Notes: generated by a model from the letters alone, not told the origin. A stretch of DNA of 64,000 nt from CAWKPF01 sp963851415 (GCA_963851415.1 CAWKPF010000002.1:1240001-1304000); one strand, 5' to 3'. Positions 15,120-24,706 are shown, numbered from the stretch's first letter. Translations and numbers: made by a program.

Positions 15120-16859
15120 TCAGGAAGCTCCGGGCCTTCGCCGCCACACAGCGGCCACTTCGAGCCCGAACGCACGAGTGACCACAAAGACCGGTTCGAA
15201 ACCCTGCTCGAGTTGTTCCCGGTCGTAGGGATAGCGGTAGATGGAGCCGCTCGAACTACGCCCGTCTTCTTTCGCCTCGATCTCTGCATTGATGCTGGTC
15301 AGGACATAGTCCGCTCGATCGAGCTCCGGAGAGTCGAGAAGACCATTCGCCAGCTCGAATCGGGGCTCGGGGAGGATCGCCCTGACGATGTGACCCGGTC
15401 GAACGAACATCACCAAACGCTCGTCAGGCTCGACAAACTCGTCGGCCCATCGCAGAGCCTGCTCAATGCCGTCCGAAGGAGTCTGCACGATACTGCGATA
15501 GCCGACCGTCGACCGTCCGGCCAGATACCGCTCGCCGACCAGGGGATAACCGCTGAGACTGTAGTCTGGATAGACCCGGACCAGATCGAGCGCCAGGAGG
15601 AGCCCGGCCACGGTCGCCACGGAAGCCACCCAGATGCGATGAGCTCTGAAGGCTCGACACGCAGAATCCGAGAGGAGCATCGTCAGCATCACCAGCACCG
15701 GCATCATGTAACGGGTCTGGGCCAATGGCAGCACGACGAGGAAGCCGAAGTAGAACAAGACCGCGAGCACCAGCAGACGGGTACCGCGGTGCTGCCGGGC
15801 CCGGAGCAGCGCCGCTACGAGACTCAGCCACAGCAGGAGCCCCATCGCGAGGCTCGGCTTGATCAAGACGACCAGGAAATGGAACGCGCCCATTTCGAGG
15901 TACTGACCGAAAGAGACGGTCGTTCCGCCCTCGGCCGACTCCGAAATGAGCGCGGTGGCAATGGCCGGGTTGGTCGTATGCACCGGTGGCACCACGAAGA
16001 AGGTCGCAATCGCGAGAATGCCGATCACGATCGGCAAGAGGCGGCGGTCGATCACCACTGCACGGTGCTTCCAGCCCCACACGAGCAAGCTCAGCCACAG
16101 CAGCCCGAAGAGGGCCATGAAGACGAGCGCGCGGCGACCTCCGGGCCAGATTCGCTGGTGGGTTGCCAGCTCCAGGAACCAGAGCAGAACGCCGAGGAGA
16201 GACAGGCCGAGGCCGGCAAGCGGCACTGACCACCTGGCGTCGATCGGAGACGCCTCTGGCGACTCTTCGCCCCGATTGGTGACAAGGTAGAGCACGACTG
16301 CAGGAATGAGTGCAACCCCGAAGAACTTCATGGAGACGCTCACACCGATCATGGCGCCGAGCAGGACCGTACTCCCGATGGTGAGCCGTCGGTCCAGCCG
16401 GCGGGCGAGGATCAACACCCAAACGGCGGCACACGTGATGTAGACATCACCCTCGGTGAAAGCCACTTTCGAGAAGGCAAGAAAGTAGGGACTCGTCGCC
16501 AGAAGCAGACAGCTCACGACGCCGCTGGCTGGATCGAGCTCGCGTCCGCAGAAGATCCAGACCCCGATCAGAATCAGGACCGCCACCGCGACACTCATCA
16601 GACGTGAGCCGTGCAGCTCGATCCCTCCCAGCGAACGCAGGACGTAGGAGCCCAGGTACATCGGGAGTCGAGTCTGGTTCGGCTCTTGGGTCGCCCCCCT
16701 CCATGAGCCACCGGGACTCGAGTACGCAGAGGCGATCATCAGGTCGACCTGCTCGTCCCAGCCGACCCCTTGCCGATCGAGGTTGGGTAGGGTCAGGCCC
16801 AGATAGACGCAGATCGCCGCGACCAACCAGGTGCCCGAAACAGACACTGGACTACGCAC
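15120..16859 (-). CDS. Multi-pass membrane glycosyltransferase of the GT39/PMT (ArnT-like) type
   Basis: About 579 residues from a GTG at 16859, preceded by GGAG nine bases upstream; the reading frame continues upstream but without a ribosome binding site. The first membrane helix (TWLVAAICVYLGLTLPNL) runs into a short loop with GVGWDEQ, the place where GT39-like enzymes carry their catalytic acidic residues. Around ten further helices follow, for example VAVAVLILIGVWIFCG, LLGAMIGVSVSMKFFG and LPIVIGILAIATFFVV. A C-terminal soluble part of about 110 residues closes the protein. Such enzymes move sugars from polyprenyl-phosphate donors to proteins, lipid A or other acceptors on the periplasmic side. 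The adjacent acyltransferase-3 gene on the same strand suggests that both modify a surface glycan. Confidence 0.75.
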   Translation of the reverse strand: MRSPVSVSGTWLVAAICVYLGLTLPNLDRQGVGWDEQVDLMIASAYSSPGGSWRGATQEPNQTRLPMYLGSYVLRSLGGIELHGSRLMSVAVAVLILIGVWIFCGRELDPASGVVSCLLLATSPYFLAFSKVAFTEGDVYITCAAVWVLILARRLDRRLTIGSTVLLGAMIGVSVSMKFFGVALIPAVVLYLVTNRGEESPEASPIDARWSVPLAGLGLSLLGVLLWFLELATHQRIWPGGRRALVFMALFGLLWLSLLVWGWKHRAVVIDRRLLPIVIGILAIATFFVVPPVHTTNPAIATALISESAEGGTTVSFGQYLEMGAFHFLVVLIKPSLAMGLLLWLSLVAALLRARQHRGTRLLVLAVLFYFGFLVVLPLAQTRYMMPVLVMLTMLLSDSACRAFRAHRIWVASVATVAGLLLALDLVRVYPDYSLSGYPLVGERYLAGRSTVGYRSIVQTPSDGIEQALRWADEFVEPDERLVMFVRPGHIVRAILPEPRFELANGLLDSPELDRADYVLTSINAEIEAKEDGRSSSGSIYRYPYDREQLEQGFEPVFVVTRAFGLEVAAVWRRRPGAS

Positions 16860-17036
16860 TCGTCGTTTCTCCGTAGAACGCCAGCCAGGACTGATGGAAT
16901 CAGACTCGCAGTATGACAGAGCGGCGCGCTCATCGCCTCGAGTCAGCAGCCCTCTCCGAGCCGTGTGCTGCCAGGTCACTGGTGACGGAGTTCGCCATGT
17001 CGGACGAACTCGTGCCGGTCGTCCCTGCGCGCTCTG

Positions 17037-18284
17037 TCAAGGGTGGGGCTGTACGAGGCTCTCGCTCTCGGATTGAACGCTGTCGTACTCGAAGTACCGC
17101 TTCAGCCGCAAGATCGGCGCCTCGAAGAGATGCCAGCTCAGCATGGCGAGAGCGAGCGACAAGAGAGTCCCTCCGACCGTGAACGCGATCTGCGCCGGGA
17201 TCAGCGAACCGAAGACGCGCGGCCACGCCGCGACGCCGAGTGCACTGCCTCCGAGTGCGATGGCGATCGGATGATGGAACACATAGAGCGCATAGCTGTA
17301 GCGGCCCAGCAAGCGCAGCTCGCGTCGCGAGAGCAGCCTGGAGTACCAGGATCGACCCGACGCCATGATCAGAGTCGCCGTCACGGCCCCGAACAGGAGA
17401 GCCACCAGCGAGAATCCGACGGTGGCGACGACCGGATCCTCGGTGCTCAGCCCCCGCCTCCACAGGAAGACCAGCCCCAATGCGCTCGCGAAGAGGAGCG
17501 AAGCGGGCCGGCTGAGCCCGGCCAGGAACCGAGCACCAGCGGGCGTCCGAGTCATGATCGCGAGCAGTGCTCCCACGGCCAGAGCGTCCGCGCGTGTCGG
17601 CATGAGCACATAGGCTGCGGTCTCCATGTCCATCGACGCGAGGCCAAGACGGAGAAGAAGAGCGCCGCCCATGCAGGCCGCGCAAAACAAGGCCAGACGA
17701 CGCCTCGGAATCCAGAGGACGAGGAATGGCCACAAGAGATAGAACTGCTCTTCCACGGCCAGCGACCAGAAATGACCGAGCACATGACACTCGGGCCAGT
17801 ACTCGATCGCGATCTGGAAGTTCACCAGGTAGCTCCAGTACCAGGCCTGGTCATCAACCAGCTGCCGAAGGCAGACGGACGACTCGAAGAGTCTCGGCAG
17901 CACGAAGAAGAAGACGGCGAGGGTCCCGTAGTACAGGGGGAAGATTCGCAGAAATCGCCGCGCGAAGAAGTTGCGGAAGTAGTGGGGATCGCGCACCGTC
18001 GTGCAGAGGATGCCCGTGATCAGGAATCCCGAGAGAACGAAGAACAGATCGACCCCCACCCACCCCACCAGCGCAGACCGGTAGTAGAGCCGTTCCAGCA
18101 GGGTGGCCGGACGCATCCCACCGTAGAGGGTGAAATGGTGGATCATCACCAGCAGGATGGCGATCCCGCGCAGCCCGTCCAAAGCCGGAATGCGAGCGCG
18201 CGGCTCGACCGCCGAGACGCTCGCGACCGAGCGAGGCCGCAGCAAGCCGGCCAGGGGCGCTCGGGCGCCCCAAGCGTGGGACAC
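17037..18284 (-). CDS. Acyltransferase-3 family membrane protein (OafA/YrhL-like)
   Basis: A protein of 415 residues with about ten membrane helices. The N-terminal signature IPALDGLRGIAILLVMIHH is diagnostic: RxxxALDGLRG with the conserved His pair. It is followed by GWVGVDLFFVLSGFLITG, FFARRFLRIFPLYY and HFWSLAVEEQFYLLWP, all hallmarks of the acyltransferase-3 family. These proteins transfer acyl groups, often acetyl, to exported sugars such as O-antigen or exopolysaccharide. The ATG at 18284 is used; GTG codons a few residues later, ahead of the conserved block, are alternatives. It lies upstream of the GT39-like gene on the same strand with a gap of about 177 bases. Confidence 0.93.
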   Translation of the reverse strand: MSHAWGARAPLAGLLRPRSVASVSAVEPRARIPALDGLRGIAILLVMIHHFTLYGGMRPATLLERLYYRSALVGWVGVDLFFVLSGFLITGILCTTVRDPHYFRNFFARRFLRIFPLYYGTLAVFFFVLPRLFESSVCLRQLVDDQAWYWSYLVNFQIAIEYWPECHVLGHFWSLAVEEQFYLLWPFLVLWIPRRRLALFCAACMGGALLLRLGLASMDMETAAYVLMPTRADALAVGALLAIMTRTPAGARFLAGLSRPASLLFASALGLVFLWRRGLSTEDPVVATVGFSLVALLFGAVTATLIMASGRSWYSRLLSRRELRLLGRYSYALYVFHHPIAIALGGSALGVAAWPRVFGSLIPAQIAFTVGGTLLSLALAMLSWHLFEAPILRLKRYFEYDSVQSESESLVQPHP

Positions 18285-18931
18285 TTGACGCTCCAGTCAT
18301 GCTCGCGAGAGCGAAGTTGAAGGGGGAATCGGATCGATCGCCTGGCGCGCGGACCGGCGAGCTCGAGGGCTCGCGCCGGGAGACCGGCGACAATCTGACC
18401 GTTGGTTGTTCCGAGCTCGCCTGGCGAGGGCTCGGCACACCGAGTGTGGACGAAACGAAGCTCAGTCTATCGCAGGAGCCCCATCTCCGCTCGAGCTCGA
18501 TCGGAGGACCGACTCGCTCGGTTTGCGCAGAAAGATCGCACCGAAGGTGTATTGCCTGCTGACGTCATCCGGCCACCGCGACAGCCTTCAGGCTTCTCAC
18601 CGAGAAACCTGGGTTTTCTCCACCCGAGCCCCCCGCAGCCACAGGAGGCCCGCAGTGAGCGGAGGCTCCCCTCGCTCTGATGCTACCGACGAGGAGGAAA
18701 CGAAAAGACTACCCCCCCAGGTATTCCGGCTGCGGTCCTTCCGAGGCAAGATCAACCTGGTGTGGGAGCTACGATCGGAAGGAGGTGCACTGCGGTGCAG
18801 CCAACCCGAGAATCGAGCGCGCCGCGACCATGATCAGGTCCGCTTCCTCACCTGGGAGGCTTTCGGCTTCGGGCCTCCGGGGTCCCGCCTCCCCCCCCGC
18901 GCCGTTCGTGGCGAGCTGAGTGAGGCTCGGA
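18285..18931. other. Long intergenic region with no supported gene
   Basis: About 650 bases between the divergent acyltransferase and ABAB-repeat genes. Open frames here have no ribosome binding site or recognisable product. It should hold both promoters. A short stem TGCAC-TGCG-GTGCA near 18786 and several G/C runs were seen, but nothing that matches a known riboswitch. Confidence 0.5.
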
Positions 18932-18951
18932 GCGTGATCAGGAGGTCACGC
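18932..18951 (+). promoter_or_regulatory. Hairpin presenting the ribosome binding site in its loop
   Basis: GCGTGA (18932-18937) and TCACGC (18946-18951) form a perfect 6-bp stem. The 8-base loop TCAGGAGG holds the Shine-Dalgarno of the gene starting at 18953. The ATG follows the stem by one base. Confidence 0.55.
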
Positions 18952-18952
18952 C

Positions 18953-21316
18953 ATGAAGAGCAGGGCGACAAGACACGCTCTACTGATCGGCGCGTGCCTG
19001 GTCCTCTCCTTTCCCTGGATTGCCGAGAGAGCGCAGGCACAGCCTGTCACCACCTCAGACCTACTGCTTCCGTACTTCGAAGTCGAGGTGGCTCCCGGAG
19101 ACTCTGCAGCCAGTACGGTCTTCGCGGTCGGCAACGATTCTGCCGAGGAGCAGATCGCGACCGCGACCTTGTTCACCAACTGGGCCAACCCGGTCCTGGA
19201 GCTGGAGATGGTGCTCGCCCCCTGGCAGGTGCGCACGGTGAATCTCCGCCATTGGATCGTGGAGGGACGGCTGCCCGAAGGGCGGCAGCTCGACCCGGAG
19301 GCACTGGAACACCTCCAGGCCGCGCTGACCGGTCGTGCCTCGCCTCGAACGGGGCTCTACTACGGCAGTGCCGTTCCGAGGTTTGACGCCTCGAACCAGC
19401 CGTTTTCCGAGTCGAGCCTGGCGGTCGGCTACGCGACGATCCGGCTCGAGGATCGCTCGAGGCCCGATGTGTTGTGGGGCGATTTCTTCCTGGTCGACGT
19501 CGAGCACAACGCTCTCGAGGGAGAGCTTCTGATCGACATCGACCCGGCTCACGCCGTTCGCGGCTGTCAGGAAGGAGGTTCACTTTACCCGCGACATCTC
19601 GTGCGCTTCATGGCGGAACGCTCCATGCCCTGCGACTCCCGCTTGGTGGTCTGGACCGGCAAGGGCCACGCGCCGTCTTCCGAGCCCGCGGTCCCGACCT
19701 CGGCACAGACCGAGCTCAGCTTGAGCTGCTACACCGAGCCAGGAGTCCTGTTCGACGAGTCGACCGTGGATGTGTTGGCCGTCGAGGCCCTGCCGCTGGC
19801 AGACATGATGACCGAGCCTTTCGGTTGGCTCGACCTGACGACCAGGCGCCACCGGAGCGAGGTCGACTCGTTCGTCTTCGTGCTTCACGGAGCCATGGAT
19901 CGACTCGGCGTGGCAGTACGCGACTGGTGCCCGGCGAAGCGGATCACGCCGGATCTTCGAAGCGTACCGGACATCGACCTGGACAAGTTCACGAACGGGC
20001 AGGCCACACCCTGGCCTCCCGGCGTGGAGGTCGCGGTGGGCGATCCGGTGGAGTGGACCTATCGGGTGACGAACACCGGTGAAACCGACCTGGCGGAGAT
20101 CGAGGTGGTCGACGACGATCTCGGGGTGGTGGTCGAGTGCACGGAGAGCGAGCTCGCTCCCGGGGACTCGATGCTCTGCGTTGCCCGCGGAGTCGCCGAG
20201 CCCTGCCAATACAGCAACGTCGCCGTCGTGACCGCGGTGGCTCCGGACGGCAGCGGAGTCGATGACGACGATGTCGGGCACTACTTCGGCCTGGTCACCC
20301 CTTCGGTGTCGATCGAAGGACGTGTCAACGGCTCGGACGCCGACCTGCCGCCGGGCCCGACGTTCCTCATCGGTGAGTCCCTGCAGTGGGAGCTGACGGT
20401 CAGCAACGGGGGAGATGTTGCACTCGAGCTGTCGGTGAGCCTGGACGGCGCGAGCCCGACCTGCCCGAGGACGGACCTCGGCCCGGGAGAAGCGATGATC
20501 TGTGTCGCGACCACGGTGGCTCAGGCGAGCGCGGCGCCCACTCTGGTGAACGCGCGAGCGGTCGGAGTGCCCCCGTGCGGTGATCCAGTGGAGGATGTCG
20601 ATCCGACGTACTACGGCACCCGCACTCTGGTGTCGACGGTCGATCTCGAGAAGATGACCCAGGGCGAGGACGCCGACCAGGCTCCAGGGCCGAGTCTGGC
20701 GGTCGGAGCAGAGGTGCTCTGGCAGTTCGTGGTGGTCAACACCGGCGAGACTCCGCTCGAAGAGATCCAGGTCGTGGACGACTCCGTCACCGTGCAGTGC
20801 CCCGGGAGCGCGCTCGAGGTCGGTGAGAGCATGACCTGCACGTCGCTCGGAGTCGCCACGGCTTGCCAGCACGCCAACCTGGCACGGGTCACTGCATTCG
20901 GACCGGGTCGAGTCGAGGTGAGCGATTCGGATCCGAGTCACTACTTCGGCGTACCCTCGCCGGCCATTCAGGTTGAAGGCCTGGTCAACGGCTCCGATGC
21001 CGACACGCCTCCGGGGCCTCAGTACCTGTACGGGACGCCTCTCGAATGGACGTTCCCCGTGGTCAACACCGGCGACGTGACCCTCGATCCGGTTGTGGTC
21101 ACGACAGACGGTCCGATCCCCGAGTGCCCTGCCTCGAGCCTGGCTCCCGGAGAGGAGATGATCTGCCGGGCCGAAACCGTGGCGACGGTCGAGCGCCCGG
21201 AGGATAGCCGCTGCATCAAGACTCCGTGGGAGGTCATCGTGGTCGCCCGTGGGACTCCCCCGTGTGGTGAGGGCGTCGAGTCGAGCGACTCCACGCACTA
21301 CGTCGTCAAACGGTGA
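18953..21316 (+). CDS. Secreted protein with four DUF11-like repeats in an ABAB pattern
   Basis: A protein of 787 residues with a signal peptide (HALLIGACLVLSFPWIA, cleaved near AQAQ) and AGGAGGT six to seven bases before the ATG. The first 330 residues start with TSDLLLPYFEVEVAPGDS and SAASTVFAVGNDS, a type of exported domain I know from Acidobacteriota; it is of unknown function. Four CARDB/DUF11-like Ig modules follow. Modules 1 and 3 share GxEVxVGDPVEWTYRVTNTG-type starts and CQYSNVA or CQHANLA motifs and end in HYFG. Modules 2 and 4 start VNGSDADxPPGP and end with a VPPCG or TPPCG block. The order is therefore A-B-A-B. Paired cysteines suggest disulphides. Likely a surface or extracellular structural protein. 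Confidence 0.75.
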   Translation: MKSRATRHALLIGACLVLSFPWIAERAQAQPVTTSDLLLPYFEVEVAPGDSAASTVFAVGNDSAEEQIATATLFTNWANPVLELEMVLAPWQVRTVNLRHWIVEGRLPEGRQLDPEALEHLQAALTGRASPRTGLYYGSAVPRFDASNQPFSESSLAVGYATIRLEDRSRPDVLWGDFFLVDVEHNALEGELLIDIDPAHAVRGCQEGGSLYPRHLVRFMAERSMPCDSRLVVWTGKGHAPSSEPAVPTSAQTELSLSCYTEPGVLFDESTVDVLAVEALPLADMMTEPFGWLDLTTRRHRSEVDSFVFVLHGAMDRLGVAVRDWCPAKRITPDLRSVPDIDLDKFTNGQATPWPPGVEVAVGDPVEWTYRVTNTGETDLAEIEVVDDDLGVVVECTESELAPGDSMLCVARGVAEPCQYSNVAVVTAVAPDGSGVDDDDVGHYFGLVTPSVSIEGRVNGSDADLPPGPTFLIGESLQWELTVSNGGDVALELSVSLDGASPTCPRTDLGPGEAMICVATTVAQASAAPTLVNARAVGVPPCGDPVEDVDPTYYGTRTLVSTVDLEKMTQGEDADQAPGPSLAVGAEVLWQFVVVNTGETPLEEIQVVDDSVTVQCPGSALEVGESMTCTSLGVATACQHANLARVTAFGPGRVEVSDSDPSHYFGVPSPAIQVEGLVNGSDADTPPGPQYLYGTPLEWTFPVVNTGDVTLDPVVVTTDGPIPECPASSLAPGEEMICRAETVATVERPEDSRCIKTPWEVIVVARGTPPCGEGVESSDSTHYVVKR

Positions 21317-21424
21317 GCGACCGCGCAACGGGCGAGGAGAGAGGAAAAGGCAGAGAAGAGTAACGACATCGAAGGAGGCCTACCGACGAAAGCACGGCGC
21401 CCGAGCCACCCGGTGGGACCCGGA

Positions 21425-21459
21425 GGGCCCGAGCAGTCGGAAGACTGCTCGATCGGCCC
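21425..21459. terminator. Long GC hairpin with GGAA loop downstream of the repeat-protein gene
   Basis: CGAGCAGTC (21430-21438) and GACTGCTCG (21443-21451) are perfect arms around a GGAA (GNRA-type) loop, and GGGCC and GGCCC extend the stem outside a short bulge. No T-run follows on either strand, so it is either a factor-assisted terminator or an RNA-stabilising structure between two convergent genes. Confidence 0.5.
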
Positions 21460-21549
21460 CGAGGTCTCAGTCGCCCGAACCGGGACTCCGGGCTGCCGTG
21501 CGGGGAACCCGGGCAGCCACCGGACGTTGCGCACCGATCTCAGCTCCGG

Positions 21550-22479
21550 CTACGGGCTAGGAAGTACCTTCGACCAGTCTCGCAACTGTTCGACGGTGGC
21601 CGTCACGCCGCCGCAAACGACAACCAGAACGGACTCGAACTCCTCGAGTTCCGGTGCGCCGTCGTACACGATCGCCAGAGACGCCCCACACGCCGGCTCC
21701 ACGACCACCCGATGATCGGCGAGGAATCGCTGGCACGCGGAGACAGCGGTCCGATCCGAGACGACGATGCTGCGAATCGGGCGCCTCGTCGACCAATCGA
21801 ACGCCTGTTCGCAGACCTGTCTGGCGCCCAGCGAAGTCGCGAGACTGGTGATGGCGTCCAGTTCGACTCGGTGCCCTGCCCGAACCGACTGAGCCAGGGA
21901 GTCGGCACCTCGCGTTTCGACGGCGAGGATCGGAACGTCGATCCAGCCATGACGATGCAATCCCTCGACGACGCCGCACAACAACCCGCCGCCACCCACG
22001 GAGAGAACGAGGACGTCCGGTTTCACCCCCGATCGTACGACTTCGTCTACCAGGCTGGCATGACCCTGCCAGATCAGAGGGTCATCGAAGGGATGGAGAA
22101 ACGCATCGGACTCCTCGACCATCGACAAGGCCAGCGCGTTGGCTTCGTGCCAGGAGGACCCGTGGACGACCACTTCGGCATCCTCCTGCTGAATCAGTGC
22201 CTTGGCTCGCTCGGTGGTGGTCTCTGGAACCACGACGACTACGGGTACCGATAAATGGCGCCCAGCGTAGGCCACCGCGATCCCAGCGTTGCCACCCGAC
22301 GACGAGATGAACCGTCGAGCGCCGCGGCGTGCGTACTCCTGGCAGGCCGCACCGATGCCACGGATCTTGAAGGAACCGGGCGGCTGCATGGCCTCGAGCT
22401 TCAGCCATACCCTTCGGTCGGCACCCAGGCTCAGGGCGCGCGACTCGAAGAGTGGTGTCTCGATGTGCAGGGGCTTCAT
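21550..22479 (-). CDS. PLP-dependent serine/threonine dehydratase-like enzyme
   Basis: A protein of 309 residues of the tryptophan-synthase-beta fold. The PLP lysine lies in PPGSFKIRGIG near residue 38, the substrate-carboxylate loop is SSSGGNAGIAVAY near 60, and a glycine loop SVGGGGLLCG sits near 170. VVVEPACGASLA near 265 matches the vertebrate-type L-serine dehydratases, which lack the regulatory ACT domain. It should deaminate L-serine or L-threonine to the 2-oxo acid. No Shine-Dalgarno is visible before the ATG. The next gene upstream on the same strand encodes a haem-binding domain protein (84 bases away) and may share its transcript, but no functional link is obvious. Confidence 0.85.
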   Translation of the reverse strand: MKPLHIETPLFESRALSLGADRRVWLKLEAMQPPGSFKIRGIGAACQEYARRGARRFISSSGGNAGIAVAYAGRHLSVPVVVVVPETTTERAKALIQQEDAEVVVHGSSWHEANALALSMVEESDAFLHPFDDPLIWQGHASLVDEVVRSGVKPDVLVLSVGGGGLLCGVVEGLHRHGWIDVPILAVETRGADSLAQSVRAGHRVELDAITSLATSLGARQVCEQAFDWSTRRPIRSIVVSDRTAVSACQRFLADHRVVVEPACGASLAIVYDGAPELEEFESVLVVVCGGVTATVEQLRDWSKVLPSP

Positions 22480-22563
22480 GGGCCAAACACCGGTTCGTGG
22501 CCAGCGGTTCCGTCTCGAAACGTCCTTCGGCCGGCCGCCCTGGTGCCTCCTACTCCCGCTCCC

Positions 22564-23046
22564 TCAAGAGTCGCCATCCGAAGAGGAAACCTGCAGCTCG
22601 GCCCGCACCGATCTCGCCCACTGAATCAGCTGGCTCCGCTCGGCATCCGTGAGCCGGGCGGCCGGATGGAGGGGTACGTAGATCTTCAGCGGCATCTCGT
22701 GCTCGGCCACCTCCTCCTCCAGCTCCTCCATCTTGTGATCGAGACGCTCTGCCGTGTAGCTGTCCCACCTCGAGAAGTTCAACTCGCTCCTGCCCTCGTT
22801 CACATCGCGGGAAACCAGCCAGGAGATCGGAGCGACGTACGAGTACCAGGGCCATTCGGTCTGATGCGAGTGACAGTCGAAACAGGCGCGGCTCGCGATC
22901 TCCTCGACTTCGGGAGGCATCGGCGCCGCGCTCTCGACCGCCGGGGTGGCGTGCGACACGGGTACCAGCTGAATGGCGGCCAGCAGCACCGCGAGTGCGA
23001 TTCCGACTCGACTGAGGATCTTCTTCGTCTTGTCCTTCATCTTCAT
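22564..23046 (-). CDS. Exported haem-binding domain protein
   Basis: About 160 residues. The ATG at 23046 (or 23040, six bases on) has AGGA upstream; upstream in-frame ATG codons at 23064 and 23094 are alternatives. A signal anchor (VGIALAVLLAAIQLVPVSHA) precedes a cytochrome-like domain. It has ACFDCHSHQTEWPWYSYVAP with a CxxCH haem attachment site near residue 70 and the family's Pro-Trp block, and it ends with the expected LHPAARLTDAERSQLIQWA. Proteins of this small family are periplasmic c-type cytochromes of unknown partner. It sits between the acyl-CoA synthetase gene upstream (88 bases) and the dehydratase gene downstream on the same strand. Confidence 0.88.
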   Translation of the reverse strand: MKMKDKTKKILSRVGIALAVLLAAIQLVPVSHATPAVESAAPMPPEVEEIASRACFDCHSHQTEWPWYSYVAPISWLVSRDVNEGRSELNFSRWDSYTAERLDHKMEELEEEVAEHEMPLKIYVPLHPAARLTDAERSQLIQWARSVRAELQVSSSDGDS

Positions 23047-23134
23047 CACGTCCTGATTCGTCATCGGCTGACTGTGACAGCGGTCTCCTGACACCGTCTC
23101 CCGGAGTCAGGAGACACCCTCGAGGGATCGCTCG

Positions 23135-24706
23135 TCAGTGAACCTGCCGACCCTCCCCCTGCCAGTACCGGGCCCGAAGCACCTTCTTGTCGGGCTTGCC
23201 CACGGGAGTCAGCGGTAGCTCCTCGACCAGGTCGACCGACTTGGGAGCGTAGACCGGCCCCTTCCTCTCCTTGACCAGGGCGATGAGCTCGCGGGGATCG
23301 AGGTCGGCGTCGGGGCGCGCGACCACCAATGCCTTCACCGCCTCGCCCCACCTGTCGTCGGGCACGCCGATGACTGCGGCACTCGAGACGGCGGGGTGGC
23401 TCGAGAGCACATCCTCGATCTCGCGCGGGAAGACGTTGAAGCCGCCAGAGACGATCATGTCCTTCTTGCGGTCGACGATGGTGAGGAAGCCCTGCTCGTC
23501 TTCGACCGCGATGTCGCCGGTGCGCAGCCAGCCGCTGCGGAAGGTCTCGGCGGTCAGCTCGGGTTGCTTGTAGTAGCCGAGCATCACGGAGCGCCCCTGG
23601 AGGCAGATCTCACCGGGCTCACCCCTGTCGACCGGCACGCCCTCGTCGTCCAGGATCGCGACGCGGCACCCGGGCATCGGCCTGCCGCAGCTGGCGAGGC
23701 GTGCGAGGTCGTTCTTGTCGTGGTCGGCGCGCCACAGCGAGGTGCCGACGGCGCCACTTTCTGTTTGCGCATAGAGCTGGCAGAACACCTGACCGATCCG
23801 TTCCAGGGCCTCGGCCATGCGGGTGGGGGACATCGGCGAAGCGCCGTACATGACCGTCTCGAGTGACGAGAGATCACTCGAATCCAACGCCGGGTGATCG
23901 AGCACTGCATAGATCATGGTCGGAACGAGCAGGGCGAGGTTGACATCGTGCTCGGGGATCGCCCGGAGCCAGGCCTCGGGGTCGAACCCGCGATGCAGGG
24001 TGATCGAGCCGCCGGTGAGCAGGGCGGGCAGGATCAGGCAGCCGGCGGCGTGAGTGATCGGGGCGCAGGCGAGATAGCGCATCGGTCGAGGCAGATCCCA
24101 GCCGAGAGAGACGCTCTGCACCATCTGGACCACCGCCCGCTCGGGCAGCATCGCCGCCTTGGGGACCCCGGTGGTACCGCCGGTATAGAGCAGCCAGGTG
24201 ACGTCCTCCGGGCTGCGATGGCCGGCCCGAAGCGGTGTCGAGGGTGCCCGCTCGGCCAGGTCGAGGATGTCCTCGCCGACCTCCGAGGGACCCATGGTGA
24301 GGACCTGTCCGACGGCGTCGGACCTCGCCTCGAGCTCGGCGGCGCGGTGGGCGAAAGCCGGATCGACGATCAGGAAACGCAGCTCGGCCTCGTTGCAGGC
24401 GTAGAGGTGGTCGTCGAGCGAGCCGAGCGGATGAAGCGCCGTGTAGCGGCCGCCGGCGAGTCCGGGAGCGACCTGTCCGAGCCACACCTCGGGCCGGTTG
24501 GGCGAAAGCACGCCGACGCCCTCTCCCTCGCGGAGCCCGCGCTCGCGCAGCACGCTGACCCACCGCGCGAGGCGGTCGGCTGTGTGGCGGTAGGTCCACT
24601 CCACGCCGTCCTGCCGGAATGCGACGCGCTCGGAGAAGCGATCGAGAACGTCGACGATCAGGTCGCCGAAGGTGACGTCGCGGTGCAGGTCCGGGTAGTC
24701 GGTCAT
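23135..24706 (-). CDS. Acyl-CoA synthetase / AMP-binding enzyme
   Basis: A protein of 523 residues with all core ANL-superfamily motifs. These are the phosphate loop LLYTGGTTGVPKAAM near residue 168, the adenine region YAQTESG near 310, the hinge GWLRTGDIAVEDEQGFLTIV then DRKKDMIVSGGFNVFP, and the C-terminal catalytic lysine in TPVGKPDKKVLR. It should activate a carboxylic acid with ATP and join it to CoA; the acid-binding pocket (ITHAAGCLIL, MYGASPMSP) does not allow a substrate call, though such genes often serve medium- or long-chain fatty or aromatic acids. GGAGG is placed six to seven bases before the ATG. It leads the minus-strand group 24706-21550. Confidence 0.92.
   Translation of the reverse strand: MTDYPDLHRDVTFGDLIVDVLDRFSERVAFRQDGVEWTYRHTADRLARWVSVLRERGLREGEGVGVLSPNRPEVWLGQVAPGLAGGRYTALHPLGSLDDHLYACNEAELRFLIVDPAFAHRAAELEARSDAVGQVLTMGPSEVGEDILDLAERAPSTPLRAGHRSPEDVTWLLYTGGTTGVPKAAMLPERAVVQMVQSVSLGWDLPRPMRYLACAPITHAAGCLILPALLTGGSITLHRGFDPEAWLRAIPEHDVNLALLVPTMIYAVLDHPALDSSDLSSLETVMYGASPMSPTRMAEALERIGQVFCQLYAQTESGAVGTSLWRADHDKNDLARLASCGRPMPGCRVAILDDEGVPVDRGEPGEICLQGRSVMLGYYKQPELTAETFRSGWLRTGDIAVEDEQGFLTIVDRKKDMIVSGGFNVFPREIEDVLSSHPAVSSAAVIGVPDDRWGEAVKALVVARPDADLDPRELIALVKERKGPVYAPKSVDLVEELPLTPVGKPDKKVLRARYWQGEGRQVH

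Noticed and set aside
18406..18930. Open frames in the gap before the ABAB-repeat gene
   Set aside because: They read Ser/Arg-rich low-complexity sequence without homology and lack start signals; typical of GC-rich non-coding DNA.
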